From Marinobacter nauticus (GTDB lineage Bacteria; Pseudomonadota; Gammaproteobacteria; Enterobacterales; Shewanellaceae), in NCBI RefSeq assembly GCF_019801015.1, contig NZ_JAHVJZ010000010.1, positions 119,627 through 183,626 of the forward strand: DNA of 64,000 bases, read 5' to 3'. The position numbers and the translations under genes were made by a program. Under the pieces are notes generated by a model that worked only from the letters and a program-made list of their open reading frames with translations, ran no database searches and had not been told where the DNA came from. Numbering within the stretch: the first letter of the stretch is position 1; each line of letters begins with the position of its first letter. Positions 8,896 through 17,547 of this stretch are shown here, one piece after another.

Positions 8896-9824
8896 ACCGG
8901 CCGGAAGTCCGGGTCGGACAGACTGTCTTCAAACCGCCCCAACGCCGTGGGCGGCACCAGCACTTCAATGCCCGGGTCCAGTTGCGCGGGCAAAGCGTCG
9001 CCCGCTAATTGCTGCAATGCAGCGTCCACCGCCATCCGGCCCTGCTGACGCATCCGGTCACTGTTGGCCATCTTAATCTTGCCCCGCAGCAGTGCCCGGT
9101 ACACGCCGTGACTGAGGTAGGTGCTGATCACCTCGGTTTTCAATCCCCGCGCCTGCAACTCATTGACCGCCACTTCCGCCGGGATCGCGCCGGCGATGAT
9201 CAGCTCCGGGGCCGGATTGCTGGCGAGGTACTGCGCCAGTAACTGGCGCTGTCGAGCGGCGCTGTTGGCGCCGTGCAGAGTGGCTTCCACCGTGAGTACG
9301 CCGGGCTGGAGGTGGTCAAACAGCCCCTGGCTGAGAAACTGGTTGCCGCCCTGGCCACGGGGGCCGAACATCAGCAGTGTCCGGGTGCCCTTGGGGTAGT
9401 GGGCGTTGACGTACTCCGCCACGGTTTCCCCCATGCCGTACCAGTCGGTGCCAATGGTGCTGACCACGGTGTCGGGTTCAACCCGGTTGACCACAGCCAG
9501 TGTGGGCACCCCCACCAGGGCGTCACGGATCAGCGTCGGCAGTTCGTAGGTGACGCTGCCCAGCAGAATCGCGTCAGCGCCCCAGTCCCGGCATTGCTGA
9601 AACTGCTCAATCTGCGTCTCCTGGTTCTGATATCCCCCGGCCTCAAAGGTTTTCAGCTCCACCCCCCGCGCTTTTGCCTGTTCCACCATGCCCGCATTGA
9701 CGCTGAGCCAGTAGGAGTCTTTCAGGTGCGGGTAGAGGGCACAAAGCCGGGTCGGCTCGGCCGCAACGGCGAGCGAGCTCAAACTTAGGCAAAACAACCA
9801 GGTGGATAGGGCAAAACGTGCCAC
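8853..9824 (-). CDS. torT: Periplasmic TMAO/substrate-binding sensor protein TorT
   Basis: A 323-residue periplasmic-binding-protein homologue. A signal peptide ends near SSLAVAA-EP (residue 22). The LacI/ribose-binding-like two-lobed body includes the CALYPHLKDSYWLSVNAGM segment. In the Tor system TorT binds trimethylamine N-oxide and activates the sensor kinase TorS. The start is GTG at 9824. It is divergent from torS (47-bp gap) and convergent with torR. Ligand identity (TMAO or another N- or S-oxide) cannot be read from the sequence, and the adjacent reductase is DmsA-like. Confidence 0.9.
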   Translation of the reverse strand: MARFALSTWLFCLSLSSLAVAAEPTRLCALYPHLKDSYWLSVNAGMVEQAKARGVELKTFEAGGYQNQETQIEQFQQCRDWGADAILLGSVTYELPTLIRDALVGVPTLAVVNRVEPDTVVSTIGTDWYGMGETVAEYVNAHYPKGTRTLLMFGPRGQGGNQFLSQGLFDHLQPGVLTVEATLHGANSAARQRQLLAQYLASNPAPELIIAGAIPAEVAVNELQARGLKTEVISTYLSHGVYRALLRGKIKMANSDRMRQQGRMAVDAALQQLAGDALPAQLDPGIEVLVPPTALGRFEDSLSDPDFRPVYDVTVEPNRYPSP

Positions 9825-9845
9825 GGCAGTTGACTCAAATTTCGG

Positions 9846-9862
9846 TACACTGAGCTAGTGTA
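9846..9862. promoter_or_regulatory. Inverted repeat in the torT-torS divergent region
   Basis: TACACT-GAGCT-AGTGTA is a perfect 6-bp dyad between the two divergent starts, 9 bp before torS. It could be an operator. It does not resemble the TorR decamer CTGTTCATAT. The binding protein is unknown. Confidence 0.35.
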
Positions 9863-9871
9863 TCAGAGCTG

Positions 9872-12703
9872 ATGAGACAGCCATTGACCTCTTTTCTCTT
9901 TTCCCCCTGGCGTTCGGTGGCCGGCAAACTGCTGATCGCCTTTGTGATCCTCGCGGGATTGTCGGTTCTGGCTGCGGGCCTCGGGCTGGTCAGCCTGTCG
10001 CAGCTGCGCGCCTCTCATCACCAGCTGACCCAGGATGCGGTGCCGGCGCTGAACCAGTCGCGGGCGATTGCCGAACTGTCCGGCCGGATTCTGAACAGCG
10101 GCCGGTTGATGGGGGAGTTGCACGAGCAGCGTGCACTGGACGACACCTGGCGGGAGCTGGACCACACCAACGAAGTGCTCGACCGCCGGCTGGAAGAGCT
10201 GGTGGCGATTGAGCCCAGCCAACGCAGCACCCTGCAGCATCTGCACAATGAAGTGGTGGGCACGTTACAGCAGGTTTACCAGCTGTCGCTGACTAACGTC
10301 GAGTTGAAAAACACCTTCGATCACCGGTTTACCCGGGTTAATGAAGCGGTCAACACACTGGCGGATCTGGCGGATGGCCAGCTGGCGAACGCGGAAACCG
10401 CCATGGTGGCCCGCAGCGTCGGGCTGTACGGGAATGGCGACCGGGCCGAACAGGTGGATGGCCTGATTGAGCATGACCTGATGCAGATGCGGCGAATGAA
10501 CGAGCTGAAGAACAACCTGCTGAAGCTCCGGCGGCTGCTGGTGTTGCTGCCCTATATGGACGACACCGAGGTGATGACCGGCCAACAGGCCCAGTTTGCG
10601 CGTCTGGCAGAGTACCTGCCTTTACAGGTGGCGCTGGTGCCGGACCCGGAGCGTCGGGACGCGATTCAGAGCCATTGGCAGGTGTTGCTGGACGGCGGGG
10701 AACTGTTCGGCCTGAGACGGCAGCAACTGGACCAGGAGCAGGCGGTGGATACCGCGCTGACCAGCCTGGACGCCCGCTTCAAGGCGATGAACGCGGCCGT
10801 AACGGTGCTGGTGCGCCGTGCCAACCAGGGGCTGTCGGAAGCCCAATCCCAGATAGACCACAACTATCAGCGTGCCCTCTGGGGCTTGCTGGCGCTGGGC
10901 CTGGTGGCGGCTTTGGTGGCGGGCTTTGTGCTTTGGCGTGTGGTGTATCGGGAGGTGGTGATTCGCCTTAATGGCACCACCAAGGCGCTGTTACGACTGG
11001 CAGAAGGGGATCACAGCGTGTCGGTCACCCGGGGCGGCAGCGATGAGCTGAGCCGTCTGGCTGGCGCGATTGAAACCTTCAAAGCCACGGCCATCGCCCG
11101 TGAGCAGGCCGAACACGCCCTGCGGGCACAGCATCAGCAGCTTGAGCAGGCGGTCGCACAGCGCACCGAAGACCTGAATCAGGCGAACGCCCGGCTGGCG
11201 GAGGAACTGGAGGTGTCGGCCCAGGCCAAGGCGCAGGCGGAATCCGCCAGTCGGGCCAAGACCACCTTTCTTGCCACCATGAGCCACGAGATACGGACCC
11301 CGATGAACGGCATCCTCGGCACCGCAGAGTTGATGGCGGATGCGGATTTGAATCCACAGCAGAGCCACTACCTTGGGGTGATCCGCCGCTCCGGTGAAGC
11401 GCTGCTGGATGTGCTTAACGACGTGCTGGATTACTCCAAGATCGAAGCGGGACACCTGAGCACGGTTGAGGAGCCGGTGGAGCCGGCCAGCGTGGCGCAG
11501 GAGGTGGTGGATACCCTGCAGTCCCGGGCCGCTCAGAAGCACCTGGGGCTGCGTCTGGAAAACCGCGGCGGGTTGGCGGCCGCTTACCTGGGCGATCGCG
11601 CCAAGCTCCGACAGGTGCTGCTGAACCTGGTGGGCAACGCCATTAAGTTTACTGAACGCGGCGAGGTGGTGTTGGCCCTTTGGGGGGCCGGTGAACAACT
11701 TCACCTGGCGGTGGAAGACACCGGCATGGGCATTGAGCCCGCCCGTCAGGCTTCGGTGTTTGAGCCTTTCCAGCAAAGCCGCAGCGGTGAGCAGTGGGGG
11801 GGCACCGGCCTGGGCCTGCCCATCAGCCGCCGCCTGGCACAGGCGATGGGCGGCACGCTGACTTTGGAGAGTGAACCCACAAAGGGCAGCACCTTCACGC
11901 TGACGTTCCCCTGGGCGGAGACGGAACCTGTGACCTTGCCGGAGCGCTTGCCTCTGGCCTTGCCGGCGTCGACCATCCTGGTGGTGGAGGACAACCCGGT
12001 CAACCGGATGGTGATGGAGGGGTTCCTGAGCAAATTGGGACAGCGGGCGGTGATGGCAGCCAATGGGGAAGCCGCACGGACGGAAGCGGCGTCCCGCCGG
12101 TTTGATCTGGCGCTGGTGGACATCCACCTGCCCGATGGCGACGGTACGGCGTTGCAGGGGCAACTGAAGGCCCTGCAACAGCAGCGCTTTGGCCTGGCCT
12201 TGCCCTGCATTGCGGTGTCGGCTCAGGTGTTTGAGGAGCAGGTACGGGATTATCTGGCGGCGGGCTTTGATGGCTTTGTCGCCAAACCGGTGCGCCTGGC
12301 GGCGCTGACTGAGGCGCTGGCGGAAAAACTGGGGGGCAGGGTGGACGCTCTGGCCGTGACATCGACCGCCGACTCCCACAGCAACCGCATCAACTGGGCG
12401 CAACTGGCGCAGGACCATTCGGTACTTGGGGGCGCATTGATGCAAACCATGCTGACACAGTTTTGCCTGGAAGCGGAGCACACCCTCGCGGCGCTGAACG
12501 CGGCCGAAGACGAAGCACAGGTCACGTCGCTGGCGCATAAGCTCAAAGGGGGGGCTGGTGCGTTGGGATTATCTGCGGTGGCAGCACAGTGCCTGAGTAT
12601 GGAGCAAAGCGGGAAGGCCACACCGGAAGCGATGGCGCAGTTGAACGCTCAGCTTGATGAGGCGGTGAATGAGGTAAAAAAATGGCTGGCCGAGAAGGGG
12701 TAG
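9872..12703 (+). CDS. torS: Hybrid sensor histidine kinase TorS
   Basis: A 943-residue unorthodox kinase. In order: a membrane helix near residues 20-42, a periplasmic sensor region to about 330, a second helix (about 330-352), HAMP, coiled coil, HisKA with phospho-accepting His472 in [13 protein letters not shown], a HATPase domain (about 570-690), a receiver domain with Asp750 in [13 protein letters not shown], and a C-terminal Hpt domain with His889 in [10 protein letters not shown]. This His-Asp-His layout matches TorS, which relays phosphate to TorR after sensing TorT-bound ligand. The neighbouring torT and torR confirm the assignment. Its 3' end also holds the terminator of the opposing dms operon. 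Confidence 0.94.
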   Translation: MRQPLTSFLFSPWRSVAGKLLIAFVILAGLSVLAAGLGLVSLSQLRASHHQLTQDAVPALNQSRAIAELSGRILNSGRLMGELHEQRALDDTWRELDHTNEVLDRRLEELVAIEPSQRSTLQHLHNEVVGTLQQVYQLSLTNVELKNTFDHRFTRVNEAVNTLADLADGQLANAETAMVARSVGLYGNGDRAEQVDGLIEHDLMQMRRMNELKNNLLKLRRLLVLLPYMDDTEVMTGQQAQFARLAEYLPLQVALVPDPERRDAIQSHWQVLLDGGELFGLRRQQLDQEQAVDTALTSLDARFKAMNAAVTVLVRRANQGLSEAQSQIDHNYQRALWGLLALGLVAALVAGFVLWRVVYREVVIRLNGTTKALLRLAEGDHSVSVTRGGSDELSRLAGAIETFKATAIAREQAEHALRAQHQQLEQAVAQRTEDLNQANARLAEELEVSAQAKAQAESASRAKTTFLATMSHEIRTPMNGILGTAELMADADLNPQQSHYLGVIRRSGEALLDVLNDVLDYSKIEAGHLSTVEEPVEPASVAQEVVDTLQSRAAQKHLGLRLENRGGLAAAYLGDRAKLRQVLLNLVGNAIKFTERGEVVLALWGAGEQLHLAVEDTGMGIEPARQASVFEPFQQSRSGEQWGGTGLGLPISRRLAQAMGGTLTLESEPTKGSTFTLTFPWAETEPVTLPERLPLALPASTILVVEDNPVNRMVMEGFLSKLGQRAVMAANGEAARTEAASRRFDLALVDIHLPDGDGTALQGQLKALQQQRFGLALPCIAVSAQVFEEQVRDYLAAGFDGFVAKPVRLAALTEALAEKLGGRVDALAVTSTADSHSNRINWAQLAQDHSVLGGALMQTMLTQFCLEAEHTLAALNAAEDEAQVTSLAHKLKGGAGALGLSAVAAQCLSMEQSGKATPEAMAQLNAQLDEAVNEVKKWLAEKG

Positions 12704-12713
12704 TTCGGCCAGC
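12674..12713 (-). terminator. Minus-strand intrinsic terminator of the dms operon, inside the torS 3' end
   Basis: Arms GGCTGGCCGA (12684-12693) and TCGGCCAGCC (12704-12713) enclose the torS stop codon, and the A tract at 12676-12682 gives the U tail on the minus strand. It ends transcripts coming from the dmsA-dmsB-chaperone operon. Confidence 0.75.
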
Positions 12714-12773
12714 CCAATCGAATGTCGGCTTGCGCCGAATTCGGACCTTTGCAGGGTGGGATGATGAAACCGG

Positions 12774-13424
12774 TTACTGGAACAGTTGCAGGGACAGAGG
12801 CTGAACGCCCAGGTCCACTTTCAATCCGTTCAGTACGCTGCTGATCAATGCCGCGAGACCCCGGTAATAAGGGGTTTCTGCGGCATCAGCCAGCTTGTCG
12901 CAAAATCGTTCTGACCAGGGCAGCAGGTGCTCGGCCAGCAAAACACGGGCGCAATCCAGCGCGACACCGTCGCCCTTTTTCAGTTCATCTTCCAGCAGGC
13001 TGGAAAGCGCCGAAAGCATCAGGCCGATGTGGTCTACCGGTTCATTGAGCTGGGTGCTGACCACGATGCCGTAGTGCTGATAAAACTGCACCAGAGCCTG
13101 GGTGGACGGCCCGCACAACAAGCGCTTTTCGTGCAGATAGGGGCTGCCCCAGGGGATCACTTTCAGCTCAACCGGGCCAATAAACAGCGAGGTAAAATCC
13201 CGCTTCAGTGTCGGCAGCAGCGTGTCGTTGCCTTCAGCCAGGGCTTCGCCCAGCAGCGCCAGACCCTGAGCCCGACGTTGTGGCTCACCGGTTTCCGGCC
13301 AGCTGTGGACGACATCGACGTTGCGCAGGCGGTCCGGCATCACGTCACTGGGCTCGAAGTAAATGGCGTGGTAGAGCACGTTGCACTGGGCCTGATAGTG
13401 ACTCAGTTGTTCCGGTTTCAGCAT
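12774..13424 (-). CDS. TorD/DmsD-family molybdoenzyme maturation chaperone
   Basis: A 216-residue, all-helical cytoplasmic chaperone of the TorD family. These proteins bind the twin-arginine signal and hold the catalytic subunit until molybdenum cofactor insertion is complete. Family features are the FTSLFIGP segment (about residue 75), GSPYL near 93 and the NEPVDHIGLMLS motif near 127. It is the last gene of a three-gene operon after dmsA-like and dmsB-like genes, so its client is presumably that DmsA. TorD and DmsD cannot be separated reliably by eye. Confidence 0.9.
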   Translation of the reverse strand: MLKPEQLSHYQAQCNVLYHAIYFEPSDVMPDRLRNVDVVHSWPETGEPQRRAQGLALLGEALAEGNDTLLPTLKRDFTSLFIGPVELKVIPWGSPYLHEKRLLCGPSTQALVQFYQHYGIVVSTQLNEPVDHIGLMLSALSSLLEDELKKGDGVALDCARVLLAEHLLPWSERFCDKLADAAETPYYRGLAALISSVLNGLKVDLGVQPLSLQLFQ

Positions 13425-13475
13425 CGGTTCTCTCCCCTGAGAGCGGAGGAGCGCAGCTCCCCCTGATGAATCAGC

Positions 13476-14111
13476 TTAGACTTCTGCCCAGTTCAGTACT
13501 TTGCCCTGCTCAGAGCCGCAAGGACGGCTGTGACGGTTGGGGGCAATGATCAGGCTGGGCTGAGTGATGTCGCTGCTCGGCAGCGGCGCGATGTCCGGCT
13601 TCACGGCATTCGGGTACCTGGCTTTCAGCTCGTCCATCGGGCCGAAGTCCAGCGCACGCATCGGGCAGGACTCCACACAAATCGGCTTGAGACCCATATC
13701 GATGCGCTCGAAGCAGCCGTCGCACTTGGTCATGTGGCCCTTGGCCTTATCGTACTGAGGCGCGTCGTAAGGACACATCTCGGCACACATTTCACAGCCG
13801 ATGCACTGCTCGGTGTCCACCCGGACGATGCCGTCTTTGGCGCGTTTGTGCATGGCACCGGTTGGGCAGATCTCGACACAGGGCGGCTTGCTGCAATGGT
13901 TGCAGCCGATGGACATGTAGTACGCGAACACGTCCTGCTTCATGGTGCCATCGGCCTGCGGGGCCCATTCGCCACCGCCGTATTCGTACACGCGGCGCCA
14001 GATCACGCCGACCGGCAGATCGTTTTTGTCTTTACAGCTGACGTGACAGGTTTTGCAGCCAGTGCATTTGCTGGCATCGACGTAAAAGCCGTACTGCTGT
14101 TTCACTTGCAT
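13476..14111 (-). CDS. dmsB: DmsB-type four-cluster ferredoxin subunit
   Basis: A 211-residue electron-transfer subunit. Sixteen cysteines occur in four ferredoxin-type groups: CTGCKTCHVSC, CNHCSKPPCVEIC, CIGCEMCAEMC and CDGC...CVESC, the pattern for four [4Fe-4S] clusters in DmsB-type proteins. It has no signal peptide, as expected for a protein exported in complex with its Tat-bearing partner. It lies 12 bp downstream of dmsA and 51 bp upstream of the chaperone gene. A DmsC-like membrane anchor, the usual electron donor to this subunit, is absent. Confidence 0.94.
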   Translation of the reverse strand: MQVKQQYGFYVDASKCTGCKTCHVSCKDKNDLPVGVIWRRVYEYGGGEWAPQADGTMKQDVFAYYMSIGCNHCSKPPCVEICPTGAMHKRAKDGIVRVDTEQCIGCEMCAEMCPYDAPQYDKAKGHMTKCDGCFERIDMGLKPICVESCPMRALDFGPMDELKARYPNAVKPDIAPLPSSDITQPSLIIAPNRHSRPCGSEQGKVLNWAEV

Positions 14112-14123
14112 GGTTGCCTCCTA

Positions 14124-16574
14124 TCAGGCCTTTTTAATTTCAACGCGGTTGGTGTGCTGGCCGTTACCCTTGGACAGCGGAGTGGTCCGCTGTGACGTCA
14201 GGGTATTCAGACAGCCACCTTTATCCACTTTGTGGCCAAAGCCTTTGTACCAGGCGCCCTGGCCCAGTGCGGTCACGCCGGGCATGATGCGTGGGGTGAC
14301 TTTGGCGGGCACTTCGATCTGGCCGCGCTGGTTGAATACGGTCACCATGTCACCGGACTGAATACCACGGGACTGGGCGTCGATGGGGTTCATCCACACC
14401 GCATCCTCTACCGCTTCGCGCAGCCAGGGCACGTTGTGGTAGCTGGAGTGTGCACGGCCCTTGGTGTGGTAGCCGGTCAACTGCAGCGGGAATTCACCCT
14501 GCTTGTTTTCCAGATCCTGATAGCCGTCCCAGGTAGGCACGTACTTGGGCAGCGCGGAGATCACGTCACCATCTTTCAGTACCCAGGACTCGGCTTTCTT
14601 GGCCAGCTGACTGGAGTAGATCTCAATCTTGCCGGACGGGGTTTTCAGCGGGTTGGCTTCCGGGTCTTTGCGGAAGTCTTCCAGCACGATGTAGCTGCCG
14701 TTGGGCAGGTACTTGCGGAAGATGCCCTGCTTCAGCATCACGTCTTTGTTGGGCAGTTCCGGGTTGGCTTCCTGGGCTTTGGCGTAGAATTCAGCGCGCC
14801 ACTGGTCGGCGGTTTTGCCCTCAGTGAACTGCTTCTCCACACCCCAGCGCTTGGCGAGCTCAACGCACATCTCGTACACCGGGCGGCACTCGAACATCGG
14901 GCCAACGCTGCTGCTCATCTGGATCAGGGTACCGGTGTCACCGGCGGCGTAGGCCTGGTTGACCAGGTCCTCGGATTCCAGCCAGCTCACATCCGGCAGA
15001 ACGATGTCGGCGAACTGAGCAGAGGGGGTCATCCAGTTGTCGATCACCAGAATGAACTCACACTTACTGGTGTCCGCCAGGATCTGTTCGGTTTTCTTGG
15101 TTTCCGCGTGCTGGTTGATCAGGGCGTTACCGGCGTAGTTGATGATCGCCTTGATGTTGGTGCCCAGCTTGCCGTCGCCATTGCCGTCCAGTGCGTCGTC
15201 TGCCAGGACCACACCGTCTTTCAGCACGGTCATGTTCTCGCCATCCTGAATCGCCTGGGTGAAGGTGAAGAAGGAGATCTTCTTCTGTACCGGGTTGGTG
15301 CCGGTGGGCATGCTCGGGGTGTACAGGGACGCACCGGTGCACAGGCCGCCGTTGTTGGTGCCCGGCAGGCCCAGCTGGCCCAGCAGGATCGGCAGCATGT
15401 GCGCGGCACGCAGGTTGTTTTCACCGGCTGCCTGACGGCTCAGGGACGCCGCAACGTGGATAAACGGTGCATTGGCTTCGGCCAGATCTTTCGCCAGCTG
15501 GCGAATGGTGGCTGCGTCGATACCGGTGATGGGCGCGGCCCACTCCGGGGTTTTCTTCAGACCATCCGGACCCTCGCCCAGAATGTGCGCCTTGTAGGAC
15601 TCTTCGTAGCCCACGCCTTCCGGCATGGTTTTCTCGTCAAAGCCCACGGTGTATTTGTCCAGGAACGCCTGGTTGACCCAGCCTTTGGTGATGAACTCGT
15701 GTGCCAGCGCCTCCATCAGCGCGGCGTCAGTGCCGGGACGGATCGGGATCCACTGGTCTTCTTTACCCAGCGCGGAGTCGGTGTAGCGCGGGTCGATGAT
15801 GATGGTTTTGAAGCGGGTGCCTTTTTCGGCGCGCTCTTTCTGCTTGGCCTGGATGATGTTCAGGTAGTCGTAGGACTCGCCGGAACCGCTCATGCGGATC
15901 TCAGACGGGTTGTGGCCGACCAGCAGCACCAGATCCGAGTTCTTCATCTCAGAGTTGGAGGAACCGCGCCAACCCAGGTTGGCGTCACCCCAGGTGTAGT
16001 GGGCGGCTTTGTACAGCTGAGCCCAGCTGTAGTCGCCGTAGGTGCCCAGATAGCCACCGGTCAGGTTCATCAGACGGTACAGGCACTGCTTACCGGAGAA
16101 GCTGTAACCGGCACCGGAGTTGTAAGTGAAGTGAGTGCACTCGGGACCATAGGTCTCGCGCAGCCGGCCCAGTTCTCCGGCCACCAGATCCAGGGCTTCT
16201 TCCCAACTGATACGCTCAAACTGGCCACTGCCACGGGGGCCGACGCGACGCATGGGATATTTCAGGCGGTCCGGCGCGTAAACGCGCTGGCGCAGGGAAC
16301 GACCGCGCAGACAGGCACGCACCTGGTGGTGGCCATACTCGTCCTTCTGATAGAAGTCGGTTTCGATGCGGGTGATGATGCCGTCGCGGCTGAATACCCG
16401 AACCGGGCAGTTTGAGCCGCAGTTCACCAGGCAGGAGCTCCAGTTCAGCACTTCCGGGCTGGTGGGCTGGGCGGGGGCCAGTTGCTTGGCTTTATCGGGG
16501 CTGCAGCCGGTTACGGCAGCGGCGGCGCCCAGGGCGGCGCTCATCTTAAGAAAATCACGGCGTTCCAGTTGCAT
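14124..16574 (-). CDS. dmsA: DmsA-type molybdopterin oxidoreductase, catalytic subunit
   Basis: An 816-residue catalytic subunit of a DMSO-reductase-family enzyme. A twin-arginine signal (RRDFLKM, residues 5-11) begins the protein and is followed by a lipobox-like VTGC (Cys24). The [4Fe-4S] site is C48/C52/C56/C88, and Ser183 in GDYSWAQ is the expected molybdenum ligand of DMSO-reductase-type enzymes. The C-terminal molybdopterin-binding domain carries TGYHTKGRAHSSYHN. The start at MQLERR (16574) fits the Tat motif and an AGAGGT ribosome site. The acceptor is probably DMSO or another S- or N-oxide. The operon is dmsA-dmsB-chaperone with no anchor subunit. Confidence 0.93.
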   Translation of the reverse strand: MQLERRDFLKMSAALGAAAAVTGCSPDKAKQLAPAQPTSPEVLNWSSCLVNCGSNCPVRVFSRDGIITRIETDFYQKDEYGHHQVRACLRGRSLRQRVYAPDRLKYPMRRVGPRGSGQFERISWEEALDLVAGELGRLRETYGPECTHFTYNSGAGYSFSGKQCLYRLMNLTGGYLGTYGDYSWAQLYKAAHYTWGDANLGWRGSSNSEMKNSDLVLLVGHNPSEIRMSGSGESYDYLNIIQAKQKERAEKGTRFKTIIIDPRYTDSALGKEDQWIPIRPGTDAALMEALAHEFITKGWVNQAFLDKYTVGFDEKTMPEGVGYEESYKAHILGEGPDGLKKTPEWAAPITGIDAATIRQLAKDLAEANAPFIHVAASLSRQAAGENNLRAAHMLPILLGQLGLPGTNNGGLCTGASLYTPSMPTGTNPVQKKISFFTFTQAIQDGENMTVLKDGVVLADDALDGNGDGKLGTNIKAIINYAGNALINQHAETKKTEQILADTSKCEFILVIDNWMTPSAQFADIVLPDVSWLESEDLVNQAYAAGDTGTLIQMSSSVGPMFECRPVYEMCVELAKRWGVEKQFTEGKTADQWRAEFYAKAQEANPELPNKDVMLKQGIFRKYLPNGSYIVLEDFRKDPEANPLKTPSGKIEIYSSQLAKKAESWVLKDGDVISALPKYVPTWDGYQDLENKQGEFPLQLTGYHTKGRAHSSYHNVPWLREAVEDAVWMNPIDAQSRGIQSGDMVTVFNQRGQIEVPAKVTPRIMPGVTALGQGAWYKGFGHKVDKGGCLNTLTSQRTTPLSKGNGQHTNRVEIKKA

Positions 16575-16930
16575 GGATGATACCTCTTGGTTTGGGCGGG
16601 CCACCGCCCTCGCTCACACGCAGATGCTGTGCATCCGTACCGAAGTGCGTTATGGCGCTGTGCAACCCGTGGTGGTAACGATATCCGATCATGTCGGGTT
16701 ATCCCCCTTCGGGTCGACCTCCGGTGAGTAGCCGCCTGTTGGCGGTCTGGGATTGAGTGCCAGAATAGGCCGATGGTGTGAACGCGTTGGGTATGGTTTT
16801 GAACGGCTTAAGGCAAAATGTGAAAGAAGATGAACAGGGGGTGGGTTTTGGAGAGATGGCTCACAAAAAGCGGGGGCTTTTTATGAAAAAGGGCGGTAAT
16901 TCGTTGTTGAAACTGTGAGTTATGCCCATA
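16575..16930. other. Regulatory intergenic region upstream of dmsA
   Basis: About 350 nt with no gene. It holds the dmsA leader and promoter region and Tor-box-like decamers (16776-16837). No clean FNR palindrome (TTGAT-N4-ATCAA) or CRP site was found by eye. Confidence 0.5.
16776..16837 (-). promoter_or_regulatory. Tor-box-like repeats upstream of dmsA
   Basis: Three same-direction decamers read CTGTTCATCT (16828-16837), CCGTTCAAAA (16797-16806) and GCGTTCACAC (16776-16785). They share the GTTCA core of the TorR box CTGTTCATAT; the first matches 9 of 10. Start-to-start spacings of 31 and 21 bp are near whole helical turns. They lie 200-263 bp upstream of the dmsA start. Confidence 0.5.
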
Positions 16931-16959
16931 AAAAACGGCCAGCGAAGATCGCTGGCCGT
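16931..16959 (-). terminator. Terminator of the ptsHI-crr operon
   Basis: Arms ACGGCCAGCGA (16935-16945) and TCGCTGGCCGT (16949-16959), with an A tract on the left that becomes the U tail on the minus strand, 20 bp past the crr stop. Confidence 0.85.
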
Positions 16960-16978
16960 GAAAATTAATTGTTGGGTA

Positions 16979-17488
16979 TCAAAGATACGCGCGCAGGATG
17001 GGGCTCTCGCCGGCCACCACGTCGCCATCAACCTTCTCCAGGGACTTCACGTCTTCCATATTGGCGATAACCACCGGAGTGAGCACGCTTTTGGCGTGGG
17101 TTTTGAGGTAGTCGAGGTCGAACTCCAGAATGGGGTCTCCGGCGCTGACCTGCTGTCCGGCTTCCGCCAGGCGGGTGAAGCCGGCACCACGCAGTTCTAC
17201 CGTGTCGATACCAAAGTGGACGAACAGTTCGAGACCCAAAGGGGACTCCAGAGAAAACGCGTGGTTGGCATCAAAAATCTGCCCTATGGTGCCGTCAATC
17301 GGCGCCAGAACCTGGTTTCCGGTAGGGTCGATCGCCAGTCCATCGCCGACGATTTTCTCGGAAAATACCACATCCGGCACTTGTTCGATGGGCACCAGGC
17401 GGCCGGATACCGGCGCCAGGATCACCACACCATCGGTGGGGACCTCGCGGTTTGCCATCATGCGGCGGAGTCGGCTTAAAAATCCCAT
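16979..17488 (-). CDS. crr: PTS glucose-type EIIA component
   Basis: A 169-residue cytoplasmic EIIA-Glc. The auxiliary His lies in NHAFSLESP and the phosphorylated His in FVHFGIDTVELRG (about residue 91), both matching the E. coli signature closely. It accepts phosphate from HPr and in enterics controls adenylate cyclase and inducer exclusion. It is the third gene after ptsH and ptsI. No sugar-specific EIICB is in the window, so here it may serve mainly as a regulator. Confidence 0.95.
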   Translation of the reverse strand: MGFLSRLRRMMANREVPTDGVVILAPVSGRLVPIEQVPDVVFSEKIVGDGLAIDPTGNQVLAPIDGTIGQIFDANHAFSLESPLGLELFVHFGIDTVELRGAGFTRLAEAGQQVSAGDPILEFDLDYLKTHAKSVLTPVVIANMEDVKSLEKVDGDVVAGESPILRAYL

Positions 17489-17547
17489 GAATGCTGACCT
17501 TCTGACGTCTAATAGGGAGGGATCCGAATCCCAATGTTAGCTGAAAA

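Noticed and set aside
14232..16415. 727-codon open frame on the plus strand opposite dmsA
   Set aside because: It is an antisense shadow of a GC-rich gene; its translation is rich in His, Gly and Val with no family resemblance, whereas the dmsA frame has full cofactor motifs.
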